A DNA stretch of 64,000 nt. Source: Betaproteobacteria bacterium. Its GTDB lineage: Bacteria; Pseudomonadota; Gammaproteobacteria; Burkholderiales; Burkholderiaceae_D. The notes under the pieces were generated by a model. That model saw only the letters and a program-made list of their open reading frames with translations, was not told the origin of the DNA and ran no database searches. Location: NCBI GenBank assembly GCA_025356395.1, contig JANXTA010000009.1:1-64000 (forward strand), read 5' to 3'. Below, piece by piece: positions 19,667 to 29,170 of the stretch (the first letter of the stretch is position 1; every line of letters begins with the position of its first letter). Made by a program: the position numbers and the translations under genes.

Positions 19667-20540
19667 ATGAAACTCGCACGATTCCTTTTCGCCGCCGGCG
19701 TCATCGCCATCGGTCTCACGTCGCAGGCGCACGCAGTCGCGGTCTACGGCCTACCAGCACGGGTTCGCTGGTCGGCTTCGACAGCGCCGCGCCCGAAGCC
19801 ATCCGCACATAGGCTTGGTCTCGGGCCTGAACGCAGGCGCGTCGCTGATCGACATCGACTTCCGTCCCGCCACCGGCCAGCTTGACGGCGTGTCGTCGGA
19901 CAGCCGCGTCCACACCATCAACCTGACCTCGGGTGTCGCCAATTCCGTCGGCGGCGCGGGCGCGTTCCCGCTGAACGGCAGCGTCGGCGATATCGACTTC
20001 AATCCGACGGTCGATCGCATCCGCGCGGTCACGACCAACGACCAGAACCTGCGACTCAACCCGAACGACGGCAGCCTTGCAGCGACCGACACCAACCTGG
20101 CCTTCGCTGCAGGCGATGCGAACGCCGGCGCGAACCCGAACATCGCGGACGCTGCGTACACCAACAGCTTCGCGGGCGCGACTACGACGACGCTGTACGA
20201 CATCGACTCGACGCTCGGCATCCTGACGACCCAGGTGCCCCCGAACAACGGCCTTCTGAACACGGTCGATGCGCTCGGCGTGGCCACGTCGGCCAACGTC
20301 GGCTTCGACATCTTCTTCTTCGGTAACCAGGTCTTCGCATCGCTGGGTTCGGACGTGGGCGGCTACGGCTTCTACGCCATCAACCTCGCGAGCGGCGCCG
20401 TTTCGCTGGTGGGCAGCTTCGCGAGCGGGTTGCTGATCCGCGACATCGCAATCGCGCAGGTGCCGGAGCCGTCGACTATCGCGCTGCTGTCGCTCGGCCT
20501 GCTCGGCATCGGCCTCGCGATGCGTCGCCAGCGTCGCTGA
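19667..20540 (+). pseudogene. PEP-CTERM protein with DUF4394-like domain, two single-base frameshifts
   Basis: The ATG at 19667 opens a signal peptide (MKLARFLFAAGVIAIGL... AHAVAVYGL). The frame is then lost at about 19750, where TSTGSLVGFDSAAPEAIRT continues in another frame. It is lost again at about 19808, after which the third frame runs intact from IGLVSGLNAG to the stop at 20540. Restoring one base at each point gives a continuous protein of about 290 residues whose repeats (DIDFRPATGQLDGVSSDSRVHTIN) match the DUF4394 pattern. The C-terminus has the sorting signal VPEPSTIALLSLGLLGIGL followed by RRQRR, the exosortase target. It is either a damaged gene or two sequencing deletions. Confidence 0.8.
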
Positions 20541-20557
20541 TCGGTTTCGGTCGATCG

Positions 20558-20597
20558 ACGGGGCGTACGTCGCGGGACGTGCGCCCCGTTTTCGTTT
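20558..20597 (+). terminator. Terminator between the PEP-CTERM gene and comEC
   Basis: ACGGGGCGTACGT pairs with ACGTGCGCCCCGT (13 positions including one G-T pair) around the loop CGCGGG, followed by TTTTCGTTT. It is oriented to end transcription of the + strand gene that stops at 20540. Confidence 0.85.
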
Positions 20598-20607
20598 GAA
20601 GGCGAGG

Positions 20608-23193
20608 CTAGCGGTCGTACCAGTAGCGTCGATGGCTCGTGCGATAGCGATCGACCTCGATCCCGTCGCGTCGCAGCGTCACCGTGATGGCGCCGTCGCG
20701 ATCGTTGCGCAGCACGTCGATGTCGCGCGCGGCATAGCGGGCGAGCACGTCGGGTCGCGGATGGCCGAAGCGGTTGAGGTAGCCGGCCTGTACGATTGCG
20801 AGCTTGGGATGGACGGCGTCCAGGAAGACGGCGGTCGACGAGGTGCGGCTACCGTGATGCGGGACCAGCATGGCATCGGCCGCGATGCGCTCACGATGGC
20901 GTTCGACGATCGCGGTCTCCTGCGACTTCTCGATGTCGGCGGTCAGCAGCATGGCGCGACCCTGCGCTTCGACGCGCAGCACGCAACTGCGTGCGTTCGG
21001 TTTCGCGAGTGCCTTGCCTTCGCGCGGCAGGTAGACGTCCGGCGGCGGCCCGAGAAGGTCGAAGCGCACGCCGTCGCTGGCCCACGACTGACCGGACTCG
21101 CAACGAACGTGATCCGGCGACGCGCGCACGATCGGACTCTCGAATGCGAGTGAACTGCGGACCTCTGCGACCGCGAGGGCCTGCAAGACCGACAGCGCAC
21201 CGCCCGAGTGGTCGTTGTCGTTGTGCGAGACCACCATCGTGTCCAGCCTCGCGATGCCGCGGGCGCGCAGGAACGGCACGATGATGCGATTCCCCGCGTC
21301 GTTGTCGGGCGAGTACGACGGGCCGGTGTCGTAGAGCATGTTGGTGGCGTGCGTCTCGACCAGCACCGACGTGCCCTGCCCGATGTCGAGCGCGGTGAGG
21401 CGGACCTCGCCGGCCGCGGGTCGATCCAATGGCCACGCGAACAGCGGCACCATCCACAGCACGCCGGTCCAGCGCAGCGGGATGCCGCGCGGTGCCAGCC
21501 ACCAGGCCACGCCGATCATCGCGGCGACGAAAGCCCATGGGCCCGGCGCCGCGCCCGACCAGATCGCGATCGGCGTCGCACTCAGCCATTGCAGCCAGGC
21601 CGCCAGCAGCGCGACCAGTCCGTGCGCGAGATGCAGCAGCCACGTCCCGACCAGCGTCGGCAGCACCGCGCCTGCGAGCGCGAGTGGCGTGACGACGAAG
21701 CTGACGAGCGGGATCGCGACCGCGTTCGCGATCGGACTGATCAGCGACACCTGGTAGAAGAACAACAGCGTCAGCGGCGTGAGCGCCAGCGTCACGGCCC
21801 ACTGCACGCGGGCTGCCACTCGCATCGCTTGTCCGATGCGGCGCAGGCGCGTGTCGTCCGCGGTCGCTAGATCGAGGCGGCCCGACGTCACATAGAAGAT
21901 CGACGCGACCGCCATGAAAGACAGCCAGAAGCCCGAGCCCATCACGGCCCACGGATCGATCGCCACGACGACCGCGAGCGCCACGCACAGCACGCGCGAT
22001 ACCGACCCGATGCGACGGGTCCAGAGCGCGAGCGCGACGATGCCGATCATGTACAGCGTGCGTTGCGCGGGCACGCCGAAGCCGGCCAGCAGGCAGTAGA
22101 GCAGGGCGACCAGCGTACCCGCGGCGGCGGCTGCCTGGTGTGCCGGCAGTCGTCCGCACCACGCCGGATGACGTCGCCACCACGCGAATACGAGCCACGC
22201 GCCGAGCGCGGCCAGCATACTGACGTGCAGGCCCGAGATCGAGACGAGATGGCCGATGCCGGTCCGGTTGAAGACGATCCAGTCCGACTGCGCGATGGCG
22301 CGCTGGTCGCCGACGATCAACGCCACGATGACTCCGGCGTAAGGCGCGCTCTCGGCGATCGGACGGCCGTCGGCCAGCGCGGTCAGGACCCGATCGCGCA
22401 GCTTCGCGCGCACCCGCTCGATGACGTGGCCGATGGTCCAGACGAACTCGCTCGTCTTGCGCGTCGACGCGGGCGGATCGGGCGGCAGCGGGTCCTCGTC
22501 GGAGGCGTCCGCGTCCGGGTCCGCCGCGAGGTCTGCTCCGGGTCGGACCGAGCCGGTGGCCCGCAGCCCTTCCTCGAGCAGCCAGTATTCGTAGTCGAAG
22601 CCGGACGGATTCGCGCTGCCGTGCGGCCGCTTGAGGCGGACCGTCAGTCGCCAGCGCTGGCCCGGCTGGAGGTCCGGTACCGGACCATCGGCGGCCGCGC
22701 CGCCGCTGCGGGGCCGATACCAGCCGAGCGACAGGTGCGTCGGTAAGGGTAGCGGTCGACCCGCGCCATCGCGCGTGACGACGGACTCCACGGTGAACGG
22801 GAAGCGCACGCCTCGAGCGTCGCTGCCGGGCAGCGCCGACACCGTGCCCACGATGATGACGTCGCGACCCTCCAGATCGTGAGGCAGGGCTTCGGCGAGT
22901 CGAAGCTCGGCCCGCCATGACGCGTGAACGAAGCCGAAGATGAAGAGGCAGCCCGTGGCGAGCGCATGACCGACGATGCGCACCATGACGCTTCGGCTCG
23001 TCGCATGCGACGACGACGCGAGGCCGACCGCGGTTGGAGACGAACGCCTGCGTCGCAGTGCCCATCGCATGGTGCACACCGCCACCAGCAAGGCGCCGAT
23101 CGCACTCGCGACGGCAAGCCTCCCGTCAGGCAGATCAGCCTGCTGCTGCAGCCACCAGGCGCCCGCGACGAATGCGATGCAGGCGAGTCGCAT
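20608..23193 (-). CDS. comEC: DNA uptake channel protein ComEC/Rec2
   Basis: This 861-residue inner-membrane protein is expected to carry single-stranded DNA into the cytoplasm during natural transformation. Domain order: N-terminal membrane helices and a DUF4131-type region (to about residue 230), the polytopic Competence domain with GIGHLVSISGLHVSMLAALG (about 300-560), then a metallo-beta-lactamase-like domain with VVSHNDNDHSGGA near residue 655 and LMLVPHHGSRTSS. It starts 18 bases after tatD on the same strand. No other competence gene is in view. Confidence 0.95.
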   Translation of the reverse strand: MRLACIAFVAGAWWLQQQADLPDGRLAVASAIGALLVAVCTMRWALRRRRSSPTAVGLASSSHATSRSVMVRIVGHALATGCLFIFGFVHASWRAELRLAEALPHDLEGRDVIIVGTVSALPGSDARGVRFPFTVESVVTRDGAGRPLPLPTHLSLGWYRPRSGGAAADGPVPDLQPGQRWRLTVRLKRPHGSANPSGFDYEYWLLEEGLRATGSVRPGADLAADPDADASDEDPLPPDPPASTRKTSEFVWTIGHVIERVRAKLRDRVLTALADGRPIAESAPYAGVIVALIVGDQRAIAQSDWIVFNRTGIGHLVSISGLHVSMLAALGAWLVFAWWRRHPAWCGRLPAHQAAAAAGTLVALLYCLLAGFGVPAQRTLYMIGIVALALWTRRIGSVSRVLCVALAVVVAIDPWAVMGSGFWLSFMAVASIFYVTSGRLDLATADDTRLRRIGQAMRVAARVQWAVTLALTPLTLLFFYQVSLISPIANAVAIPLVSFVVTPLALAGAVLPTLVGTWLLHLAHGLVALLAAWLQWLSATPIAIWSGAAPGPWAFVAAMIGVAWWLAPRGIPLRWTGVLWMVPLFAWPLDRPAAGEVRLTALDIGQGTSVLVETHATNMLYDTGPSYSPDNDAGNRIIVPFLRARGIARLDTMVVSHNDNDHSGGALSVLQALAVAEVRSSLAFESPIVRASPDHVRCESGQSWASDGVRFDLLGPPPDVYLPREGKALAKPNARSCVLRVEAQGRAMLLTADIEKSQETAIVERHRERIAADAMLVPHHGSRTSSTAVFLDAVHPKLAIVQAGYLNRFGHPRPDVLARYAARDIDVLRNDRDGAITVTLRRDGIEVDRYRTSHRRYWYDR

Positions 23194-23211
23194 GGGCCAT
23201 CGTGTTGAAGA

Positions 23212-24117
23212 TCAATGCGATTGCGATTGCGACTGAGCTGCCGAGGCTTGCATCGCGTGCGCGCCAGTCGACTGCAGCATCGTATCGAGGCGCGGCAGGA
23301 CCGCGAGCGCATTGCGCGTGGTCTGCTGGGCGAGCGCATCGAGCGTCGTGCCGCGCAACGTGGCGATCTCTCCCGCGATGCGCGCCAGCTCCGCCGGCGC
23401 ATTGCGACCCGCGTGCCCGTCCGGTCCCCGCACCCATGCCGGCGCGATGTCCGGCGCATCGGTCTCGAGCACGATGGCTTCGTCGGGCAGGTCGCTCGCG
23501 AGTGCGCGGATGCGCAGCGCGCGTTTGAAGGTCGACGCGCCGCCGAAGCCCAGTCGAAAGCCGAGCGCGACGTATTGGTCGGCCTGTTGCCGGCTGCCGT
23601 TGAAGGCATGGGCGATGCCGGTCGCCGTTTTCTCGGCGCCATTCCGGCGGACGCGGCGCAGCCCTGCAAGCACCTGGTCCTGCGCGCGTCTGACGTGCAG
23701 CAGTACGGGCAGGTCGAAGTCGCGCGCCACCTTGAGCTGTTCGTCGAAGAACCAGGTCTGGCGTTCGATCGCTTCGGGCGTCGTCAGCGACGGCACGAAC
23801 AGGTCGAGGCCGATCTCGCCGATGGCGACGAAGCGCGGGTCGTCGATGGCAACGGCCACCGCGGCACGCAAGGTTGCGACGTCGTCTTCGCTCGCCCTCG
23901 GTGTGAGCAGCGGATGGATGCCGAGCGCATAGCAGCCGCCCTGCGTGGCATGGGCGAGCCGCGTGACGATGTCGAAGTTGGACACTGCGATGGCCGGGAT
24001 GACGATCGCGCCGATGCCCTGCGTGACCGCGTTGCCCTGCACGACCTCGCGATCGCGATCGAATTCCGCGGCGTCGAGGTGGCAGTGCGTATCGATGATG
24101 AAGGGCTGTCGCAACAT
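23212..24117 (-). CDS. tatD: TatD-family metal-dependent deoxyribonuclease
   Basis: This 301-residue TIM-barrel hydrolase starts at 24117 (MLRQPFIIDTHCHLD). The metal-binding DTHCHLD (residues 9-15), AIGEIGLDL, PVLLHVRRAQ, AHAFNGS and VLETDAPDIAP segments are all in the expected order. TatD proteins are Mg2+-dependent 3'-5' exonucleases linked to DNA repair or breakdown. The C-terminus carries an unusual Ser-Gln repeat (AAQSQSQSH). Longer in-frame starts up to 24357 exist but overlap the divergent gene and lack family similarity. Confidence 0.9.
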   Translation of the reverse strand: MLRQPFIIDTHCHLDAAEFDRDREVVQGNAVTQGIGAIVIPAIAVSNFDIVTRLAHATQGGCYALGIHPLLTPRASEDDVATLRAAVAVAIDDPRFVAIGEIGLDLFVPSLTTPEAIERQTWFFDEQLKVARDFDLPVLLHVRRAQDQVLAGLRRVRRNGAEKTATGIAHAFNGSRQQADQYVALGFRLGFGGASTFKRALRIRALASDLPDEAIVLETDAPDIAPAWVRGPDGHAGRNAPAELARIAGEIATLRGTTLDALAQQTTRNALAVLPRLDTMLQSTGAHAMQASAAQSQSQSH

Positions 24118-24199
24118 GCGAGGATTCTCGCATTGATGGCGAGGCCGTTCATCGTCGCAATGAACTACGCTTTCGCTTTCGCTTCCACGAACGTCTGTC

Positions 24200-25075
24200 A
24201 TGTCCTTCCGCAAGCATGTCCTCGCCAGCGCGGTTGCCTCGTTCTGCGTGGCTTCACAAGCCATGGCAGCGCCGCCAGAATGCACCGCGCAAACCCAGGT
24301 CGACGTGACGAAGATCGAGCCGCAGGTCATCCTGGTCGGCGAGGCGCACGGTACCAACGAGCTGCCGCGCTACACCGGCGAGCTGGTGTGCAGCCTGCTG
24401 AAGGCGGGCAAGTCGGTGGTCCTGGCGGTCGAGCAGGATGGCGACGAACAGGACGCGTTGAACCGCTACATGCGTTCGGCCGGCACCGCGAACGATCGCA
24501 AGATCCTGCTCAAGAGCCGCACCTGGGGCACCTATTCGGACGGACGCGGCAGCGCCGCGATGTTCGAGCTCGTGGAGTCGATCCGCACGCTGCGCCAGAC
24601 CGGCCAGCGCGTAGGGGTGCTCGCGTTTCGCCGTGCCGACAATCTCGAAGTGCCGATGGAGGAGCCCGACAAGGTCCGCCTCACGCCGGCGGACAACGCG
24701 TTGCAGAACCGCCTCAGCGACGTCGACATGGCCAACAGCATCATGTACGCGGCGATCCTGTATCGGCGCTATGTCGTCGTCGTGCTGGCGGGCTACTCGC
24801 ACACGTCGACGGTGCCGTACACGTCGAACGATCCTAACTTCATGTCGTACCTGCCGATGGGGCAGGTCGTCGCGGGCCAGATGCCGGTGTTCACCATCGG
24901 GATCCACTCGGGCGGCGGTGAATTCTGGACTGCCGGACCCGGTGGCGGCAGCAGGCAGCGACCCATCCAGGCAGGCAATCTGTTCGTCGCCGGCACGAAG
25001 ATCGATGCGGCCGTCCATATCGACCGCCTCACGCCATCGCCGCCCGTGCGCATTCCGGTGCCTGCCGCCAAGTGA
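24200..25075 (+). CDS. Exported GEAHG-motif protein (possible Tiki/ChaN-like fold), intact copy
   Basis: This 291-residue protein has a signal peptide (cleavage near AMAAP). The mature domain opens with QVDVTKIEPQVILVGEAHGTNELP, where the G-E-x-H-G (residues 47-51) and later VVLAVEQDGDEQ resemble the metal/ligand-binding core of the Tiki/TraB/ChaN and erythromycin-esterase-like superfamily. This comparison is from memory of motifs and is not a firm assignment. Further conserved-looking parts are LYRRYVVVVLAGYSHTST and a C-terminal hydrophobic/proline tail. A related but broken copy lies directly downstream. Function is unknown; an exported metal-dependent hydrolase is one possibility. Confidence 0.6.
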   Translation: MSFRKHVLASAVASFCVASQAMAAPPECTAQTQVDVTKIEPQVILVGEAHGTNELPRYTGELVCSLLKAGKSVVLAVEQDGDEQDALNRYMRSAGTANDRKILLKSRTWGTYSDGRGSAAMFELVESIRTLRQTGQRVGVLAFRRADNLEVPMEEPDKVRLTPADNALQNRLSDVDMANSIMYAAILYRRYVVVVLAGYSHTSTVPYTSNDPNFMSYLPMGQVVAGQMPVFTIGIHSGGGEFWTAGPGGGSRQRPIQAGNLFVAGTKIDAAVHIDRLTPSPPVRIPVPAAK

Positions 25076-25148
25076 TCTCGGGAAGGTGCGTTGACTGTCC
25101 TCCGGCGCGTATCTTTAGCCCGCGGCTTTGACTATGGAGACAGACCCG

Positions 25149-26006
25149 ATGCATCTGCTTGCCCGAACCTTGGTTGCAATCGTGTGTTCGACGTGCCTCG
25201 TCGCGAAAGCTGCAGAACCGGATTGCGTGCCGCAGACCCAGGTCGACGTGTCGACGATCGGGGCTCAGATCATCGTTGTCGGCGAGACGCACGGGACTCA
25301 GGAAATCTCACACTTCGTCGAGGGCCTCGTCTGCGCCCTGGTCCGCGCCGGAAAGGGAGTCATCCTCGGCGTCGAGATGAACGGTGACGAGCAAGGTCCG
25401 CTCAATCGCTACGTTGGATCTGTCGGATCAGATCAGGACCGCGCTGAACTGACCCGCCGCCGATTCTGGCGATCCAAATGCCAGTACGGCCAGACCGGTG
25501 CGGCGATGCTGTCGCTGATCGATTAGGTCCGGCAATTGAGAGCGAGCGAACAGCGCGTCGGACTGCTCGCGATCGACGCGCCGAACGGCGCTGACGTGCC
25601 GGCGCTCGGAACTGATATTTCGCCAGCGAGCACCGCGGACAAGCTTCTGTACGGGAGGCTGCGCGATCGCGGGATGGCCGACCGCGTCTTGTCGACGGCG
25701 CTATTTCGACGCGACTACACACTGGTCGTGCTAACCGGCTCGCTTCATGCGTCGACATCGAAGGGCAACGCGCGCGACCCCGAATACCTACCGCTGGCTT
25801 CCGTCGTGGAACAACAGCAGTCAGCTTTCATCATCGGTTTCGATGCCGGCGCGGGCTCTGCGTGGGTCGCGACCAGAGAGGGCTGCAAGGCCCAGGAATA
25901 TGGCCCTCGATCGCACTACGTGGACGGCACGCGTCTGGACTCGCGCCTGTGGCTCGCCGGCATCTCCGCTTCACCACTGGCGGTAGCGGATCTTGATCGC
26001 TGGCGA
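25149..26006 (+). pseudogene. GEAHG-motif protein, second copy, broken by an amber codon and missing its 3' end
   Basis: This copy starts at the ATG at 25149 after GGAGA, with a signal peptide and QTQVDVSTIGAQIIVVGETHGTQE matching the intact neighbour. A TAG at 25524-25526 interrupts the frame (AAMLSLID, stop, VRQLRASEQRVGLLAID), where the neighbour reads MFELVESIRTLRQTGQRVGVLAF. After the stop the same frame continues with recognisable sequence (LFRRDYTLVVLTGSLHAST). It has no stop before it runs antisense into lolD, so the natural C-terminus is lost. At most a 125-residue secreted fragment could be made. Confidence 0.75.
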
Positions 26007-26693
26007 TCAACCTTCGCCCAGCACCCCATCCGTCAACGTCAACGTACGCCCCATCTTCTCCGCCAGCCCCAGGTCGTGCGTCACCACGACGAAGCTGGTC
26101 CCGAAGTTCACGTTCAACTCCATCATCAGTGCGAACACCTCGGCGGCCGTGCCGCGGTCGAGGTTGCCGGTCGGTTCGTCGGCCAGCACGCAGGCCGGTC
26201 GCGTGACCAGTGCGCGGGCCAGCGCCGCGCGCTGACGTTCGCCGCCCGACAGCTCGCCGGGCCGGTGATGGAGGCGATGCGAAAGGCCCACGCGCGACAG
26301 CATCTCCGAGGCGGCCTTGCGGGCCTCGTCGGTCGACTGGCGGCGGATGCGCAGCGGCATCGCCACGTTGTCGAGCGCGCTGAACTCCGGCAGCAGGTGA
26401 TGGAACTGATAGACGAAGCCGAGACGGTGGTTGCGCACGGTGCCGCGCGCCACTTCGGACAGCGACGAGAAGTCGTGGCCGTCGATCGCCACGCTGCCCG
26501 AAGTCGGTATGTCCAGCCCGCCGAGCAGATGCAGCAGCGTGCTCTTGCCCGAGCCCGACGCTCCGACGATCGCGACGGTCTCCGCCGCGGCGATCGTCAG
26601 CGTCACGTCGCGCAGGACGTGCACGGCCGTCTCGCCGTGCCCGAACGACTTCGCGAGCCGGTCGCTTTTCAACACGGCCACGGCGTCACTCAT
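26007..26693 (-). CDS. lolD: Lipoprotein-releasing ABC transporter ATPase LolD
   Basis: This 228-residue ATPase has Walker [10 protein letters not shown], the LolD-typical [13 protein letters not shown] and [18 protein letters not shown] (Q-loop region), signature [15 protein letters not shown] and Walker [13 protein letters not shown]. It drives extraction of outer-membrane lipoproteins from the inner membrane to LolA. Its start overlaps the permease gene's stop by 8 bases (26686-26693), so the two are translated together. It is convergent with the broken GEAHG gene. Confidence 0.94.
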   Translation of the reverse strand: MSDAVAVLKSDRLAKSFGHGETAVHVLRDVTLTIAAAETVAIVGASGSGKSTLLHLLGGLDIPTSGSVAIDGHDFSSLSEVARGTVRNHRLGFVYQFHHLLPEFSALDNVAMPLRIRRQSTDEARKAASEMLSRVGLSHRLHHRPGELSGGERQRAALARALVTRPACVLADEPTGNLDRGTAAEVFALMMELNVNFGTSFVVVTHDLGLAEKMGRTLTLTDGVLGEG

Positions 26694-27963
26694 ACCGCAG
26701 CGCCTGGGCCGGCTCGATGCGCGCCGCGCGCCAGCTCGGGTACAGCGTCGCGACGAGCGACAGCACCACCGACACGCAGCCGATCGCGATCACGTCGGAG
26801 ATCTGCAGGTCCGACGGCAGCTCGCTGACGAAGTAGATGTTCTGCGGCAGGAACTGCAGGTGGAAGACCTGTTCGATGGTCGTCACGATGTGCCCGACGT
26901 TCATGGCCAGGAGCACGCCGAGCACCACGCCGATCAGGCAGCCGAGCAGTCCAATCAGCGCGCCCTGCACGACGAAGATCGCCAGCACCGAGCGCGGCGC
27001 CGCGCCGAGCGTGCGGAGGATTGCGATGTCCGCCTCCTTGTCGCGAACGCTCATCACCAGCGACGACACAAGGTTGAACGCGGCGACCGCGATGATCAGC
27101 GCCAGGATGATGAACATCATCCGTTTTTCGAGCTGCACGGCCGCGAACCAGCTGCGGTTCTGCGTCGTCCAGTCGCGCACCAGTACGTCCTGATCGATGC
27201 TGTTCACCAGCTTGCGAGCCACCTCGGGCGCGGTCTGCATGTCGGCCAGCTTGAGGCGGATGCCGGTGTAGTTGCTCAGGCGATAGAGCTTTTCGGCGTC
27301 GTCGATGTTGATCAACGCTAGAGAGCTGTCGTATTCGTAGTGGCCGCTCTCGAACACGCCGACGACGTTGAAGGCCTTCTGCCGCGGGATCACGCCGGCC
27401 AGCGTTGCGCTGGTGTCGGGGACCAGCACCGAGATCTTGTCGCCAACCCGCACGCCGTAGGTCTTCGCGAGCTCGGAGCCGAGCACGATGTTGAAGTCGC
27501 CCGACGTCAGGTCGGTGAGCTTGCCGGCGCGCATCTCGGTCGCGATGTCGGAGACCTTGGCTTCGTCGAGTGGCTCGACGCCGCGGACCAGCACGCCGCG
27601 CGCGATGCCGTCGCGGATGATCATCGCCTGACCCTGCACGTAAGGTGCGGCCTCGCGCACTTCGGGCACGCGACGCGCCTCGTCGGCGAGCGCCTTCCAG
27701 TCCTTGATGCCGTTCTCGGGGTTGAATACTTCGACGTGCGCGAGTACTGACAGCATGCGATCGCGCACTTCCTTCTGGAAGCCGTTCATGACCGACAGGA
27801 CGACGATCAGCGCCGCGACGCCGAGCGCGATACCGGCCATCGAGATGGCGGCGATGAAGGACACGAAGCCGTCACCGGACTTGCCGCCGGTATCGACTTC
27901 GCCGCGGCGCTTGCCGGCACGCGTGTAGCGCAGGCCGACTTGCCATTCGAAGGGAAGATTCAA
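26686..27963 (-). CDS. lolC: Lipoprotein-releasing ABC transporter permease LolC/LolE
   Basis: This 425-residue permease has an N-terminal helix with the conserved [29 protein letters not shown], a large periplasmic domain (about residues 65-270), and three C-terminal membrane helices including [27 protein letters not shown]. The best start is TTG at 27963, giving [20 protein letters not shown], which matches the N-terminus of related permeases. No ATG or GTG in this frame fits, and an ATG just upstream is in another frame. The single permease gene suggests a LolF-like homodimer, or a second permease elsewhere. Confidence 0.9.
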   Translation of the reverse strand: MNLPFEWQVGLRYTRAGKRRGEVDTGGKSGDGFVSFIAAISMAGIALGVAALIVVLSVMNGFQKEVRDRMLSVLAHVEVFNPENGIKDWKALADEARRVPEVREAAPYVQGQAMIIRDGIARGVLVRGVEPLDEAKVSDIATEMRAGKLTDLTSGDFNIVLGSELAKTYGVRVGDKISVLVPDTSATLAGVIPRQKAFNVVGVFESGHYEYDSSLALINIDDAEKLYRLSNYTGIRLKLADMQTAPEVARKLVNSIDQDVLVRDWTTQNRSWFAAVQLEKRMMFIILALIIAVAAFNLVSSLVMSVRDKEADIAILRTLGAAPRSVLAIFVVQGALIGLLGCLIGVVLGVLLAMNVGHIVTTIEQVFHLQFLPQNIYFVSELPSDLQISDVIAIGCVSVVLSLVATLYPSWRAARIEPAQALRYE

Positions 27964-28144
27964 GGGTTTTTGCCGGCGACATACGCGTTTCGAAGTGGGA
28001 TCGAAGGCGTTGCGCCAGCGGGAAATTCGGGGAGGCGCAGTGTGCCACAGCGGTTTTCCACAATCGTCTGCGCCGCTTACCGCACCGACGGCCTCGCTGG
28101 CCGCCCAGGCAATGTCGATGGGAATGGCGATAAACTCGGGCGGC

Positions 28145-29170
28145 ATGCTCGATCTCGATTTCCTGGTTCCGTCCGCCCTCGTCGACCCCTCGCTCGCGTC
28201 CGAACTTCTGCGTGACCAGACCTTGCCCGCGCTCGCGCGTATCGCGTCACGAGCAGGCTCGATCGAGGCCTTCGAGTTGCCGCCGCATGCATCGCCGACC
28301 GCGTGGCAGGCGATGATCTTTGGGGTTGAGAGCAACGTCGCCGAACTGTGGGCGATGGCCTGCGGCCTCGCGCCATCGGCCGATGGGCGACGCTTCCTCG
28401 CCGAGCCGGCCCACTTCAAGGTCGCCAACGATCACCTTCGGCTCGACGATCCCCATGACCTGGACGTGACGATCGCCGAGGCACGTACGCTGGCAGCGGC
28501 AATCGCGCCGGTGCTGGCCGAAGCGGGCTGGCGGCTCGCGCCGATCGAGCCTGCGACGCTCAGGCACTGGATGCTGCTGCGCGACGACGAGGCGCCTTTG
28601 TCGGCGGCCGCCATCGACAGGGCGATCGGCGACAACGTCGCGGCATGGCAGCCGCGCGCGCCGGATGCACAGGGTGACCCCGCGGCTGCGCTGTCGTGGC
28701 GTCGCTGCGTCAACGAGATCCAGATGATGTGGTTCGGTGATCCGGTGAACGAAGCGCGCGACGCGCTCGGCAAGCCCACCATCAACACGCTCTGGCTGTC
28801 CGGTAACGGCGCGCAGCGCCCGGCGATGCCGCAGTACGCGGCGATCGATTCGTCCCTGACGTTGCTGACGGCGCTGGCGATTGCGCCCGATGCACGACGA
28901 TCGCTGGAGAGCTTCGACGGCTTCATCGCCCCGGCGCGTCACGAGGACTGGAGTGGCTGGCGCGAACAGCTCGCGCTGTTCGAAGGACGGCTTGTGGAAG
29001 TTCTGCGCCTGCAGGCCACCGGCTCGGTGGGTGCGGTGACGCTGTTCCTGTGCGGACGCGACGGCGCGAAGATCCTGCGCTTCGGGCGACGCGATCTCGG
29101 TCGCTTCTGGCGCGACTGGCAGCGCGCGCCGGCTCTTGCCGAACTCTTCGGCGAAGGAAGTGCCGCGTGA
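28145..29170 (+). CDS. Uncharacterised phosphoglycerate-mutase-like protein (alkaline phosphatase superfamily)
   Basis: This 341-residue cytoplasmic protein starts at 28145 (MLDLDFLVPSAL). It resembles the betaproteobacterial proteins often labelled cofactor-independent phosphoglycerate mutase, with WQAMIFGVESNVAELWAMACG, INTLWLSGNGAQRP and an acidic C-terminal part. The metal-binding residues of true mutases are not obvious, so the enzymatic label is doubtful. Its TGA overlaps the recJ GTG by four bases (GTGA), and the pairing with recJ recurs in this bacterial group, suggesting a connected but unknown role. Confidence 0.7.
   Translation: MLDLDFLVPSALVDPSLASELLRDQTLPALARIASRAGSIEAFELPPHASPTAWQAMIFGVESNVAELWAMACGLAPSADGRRFLAEPAHFKVANDHLRLDDPHDLDVTIAEARTLAAAIAPVLAEAGWRLAPIEPATLRHWMLLRDDEAPLSAAAIDRAIGDNVAAWQPRAPDAQGDPAAALSWRRCVNEIQMMWFGDPVNEARDALGKPTINTLWLSGNGAQRPAMPQYAAIDSSLTLLTALAIAPDARRSLESFDGFIAPARHEDWSGWREQLALFEGRLVEVLRLQATGSVGAVTLFLCGRDGAKILRFGRRDLGRFWRDWQRAPALAELFGEGSAA

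Noticed and set aside
23212-24357. Longer TatD start at 24357
   Set aside because: The extra 80 residues are antisense to the 5' end of the GEAHG gene and have no family similarity; MLRQPFIIDTHCHLD at 24117 is the standard start.
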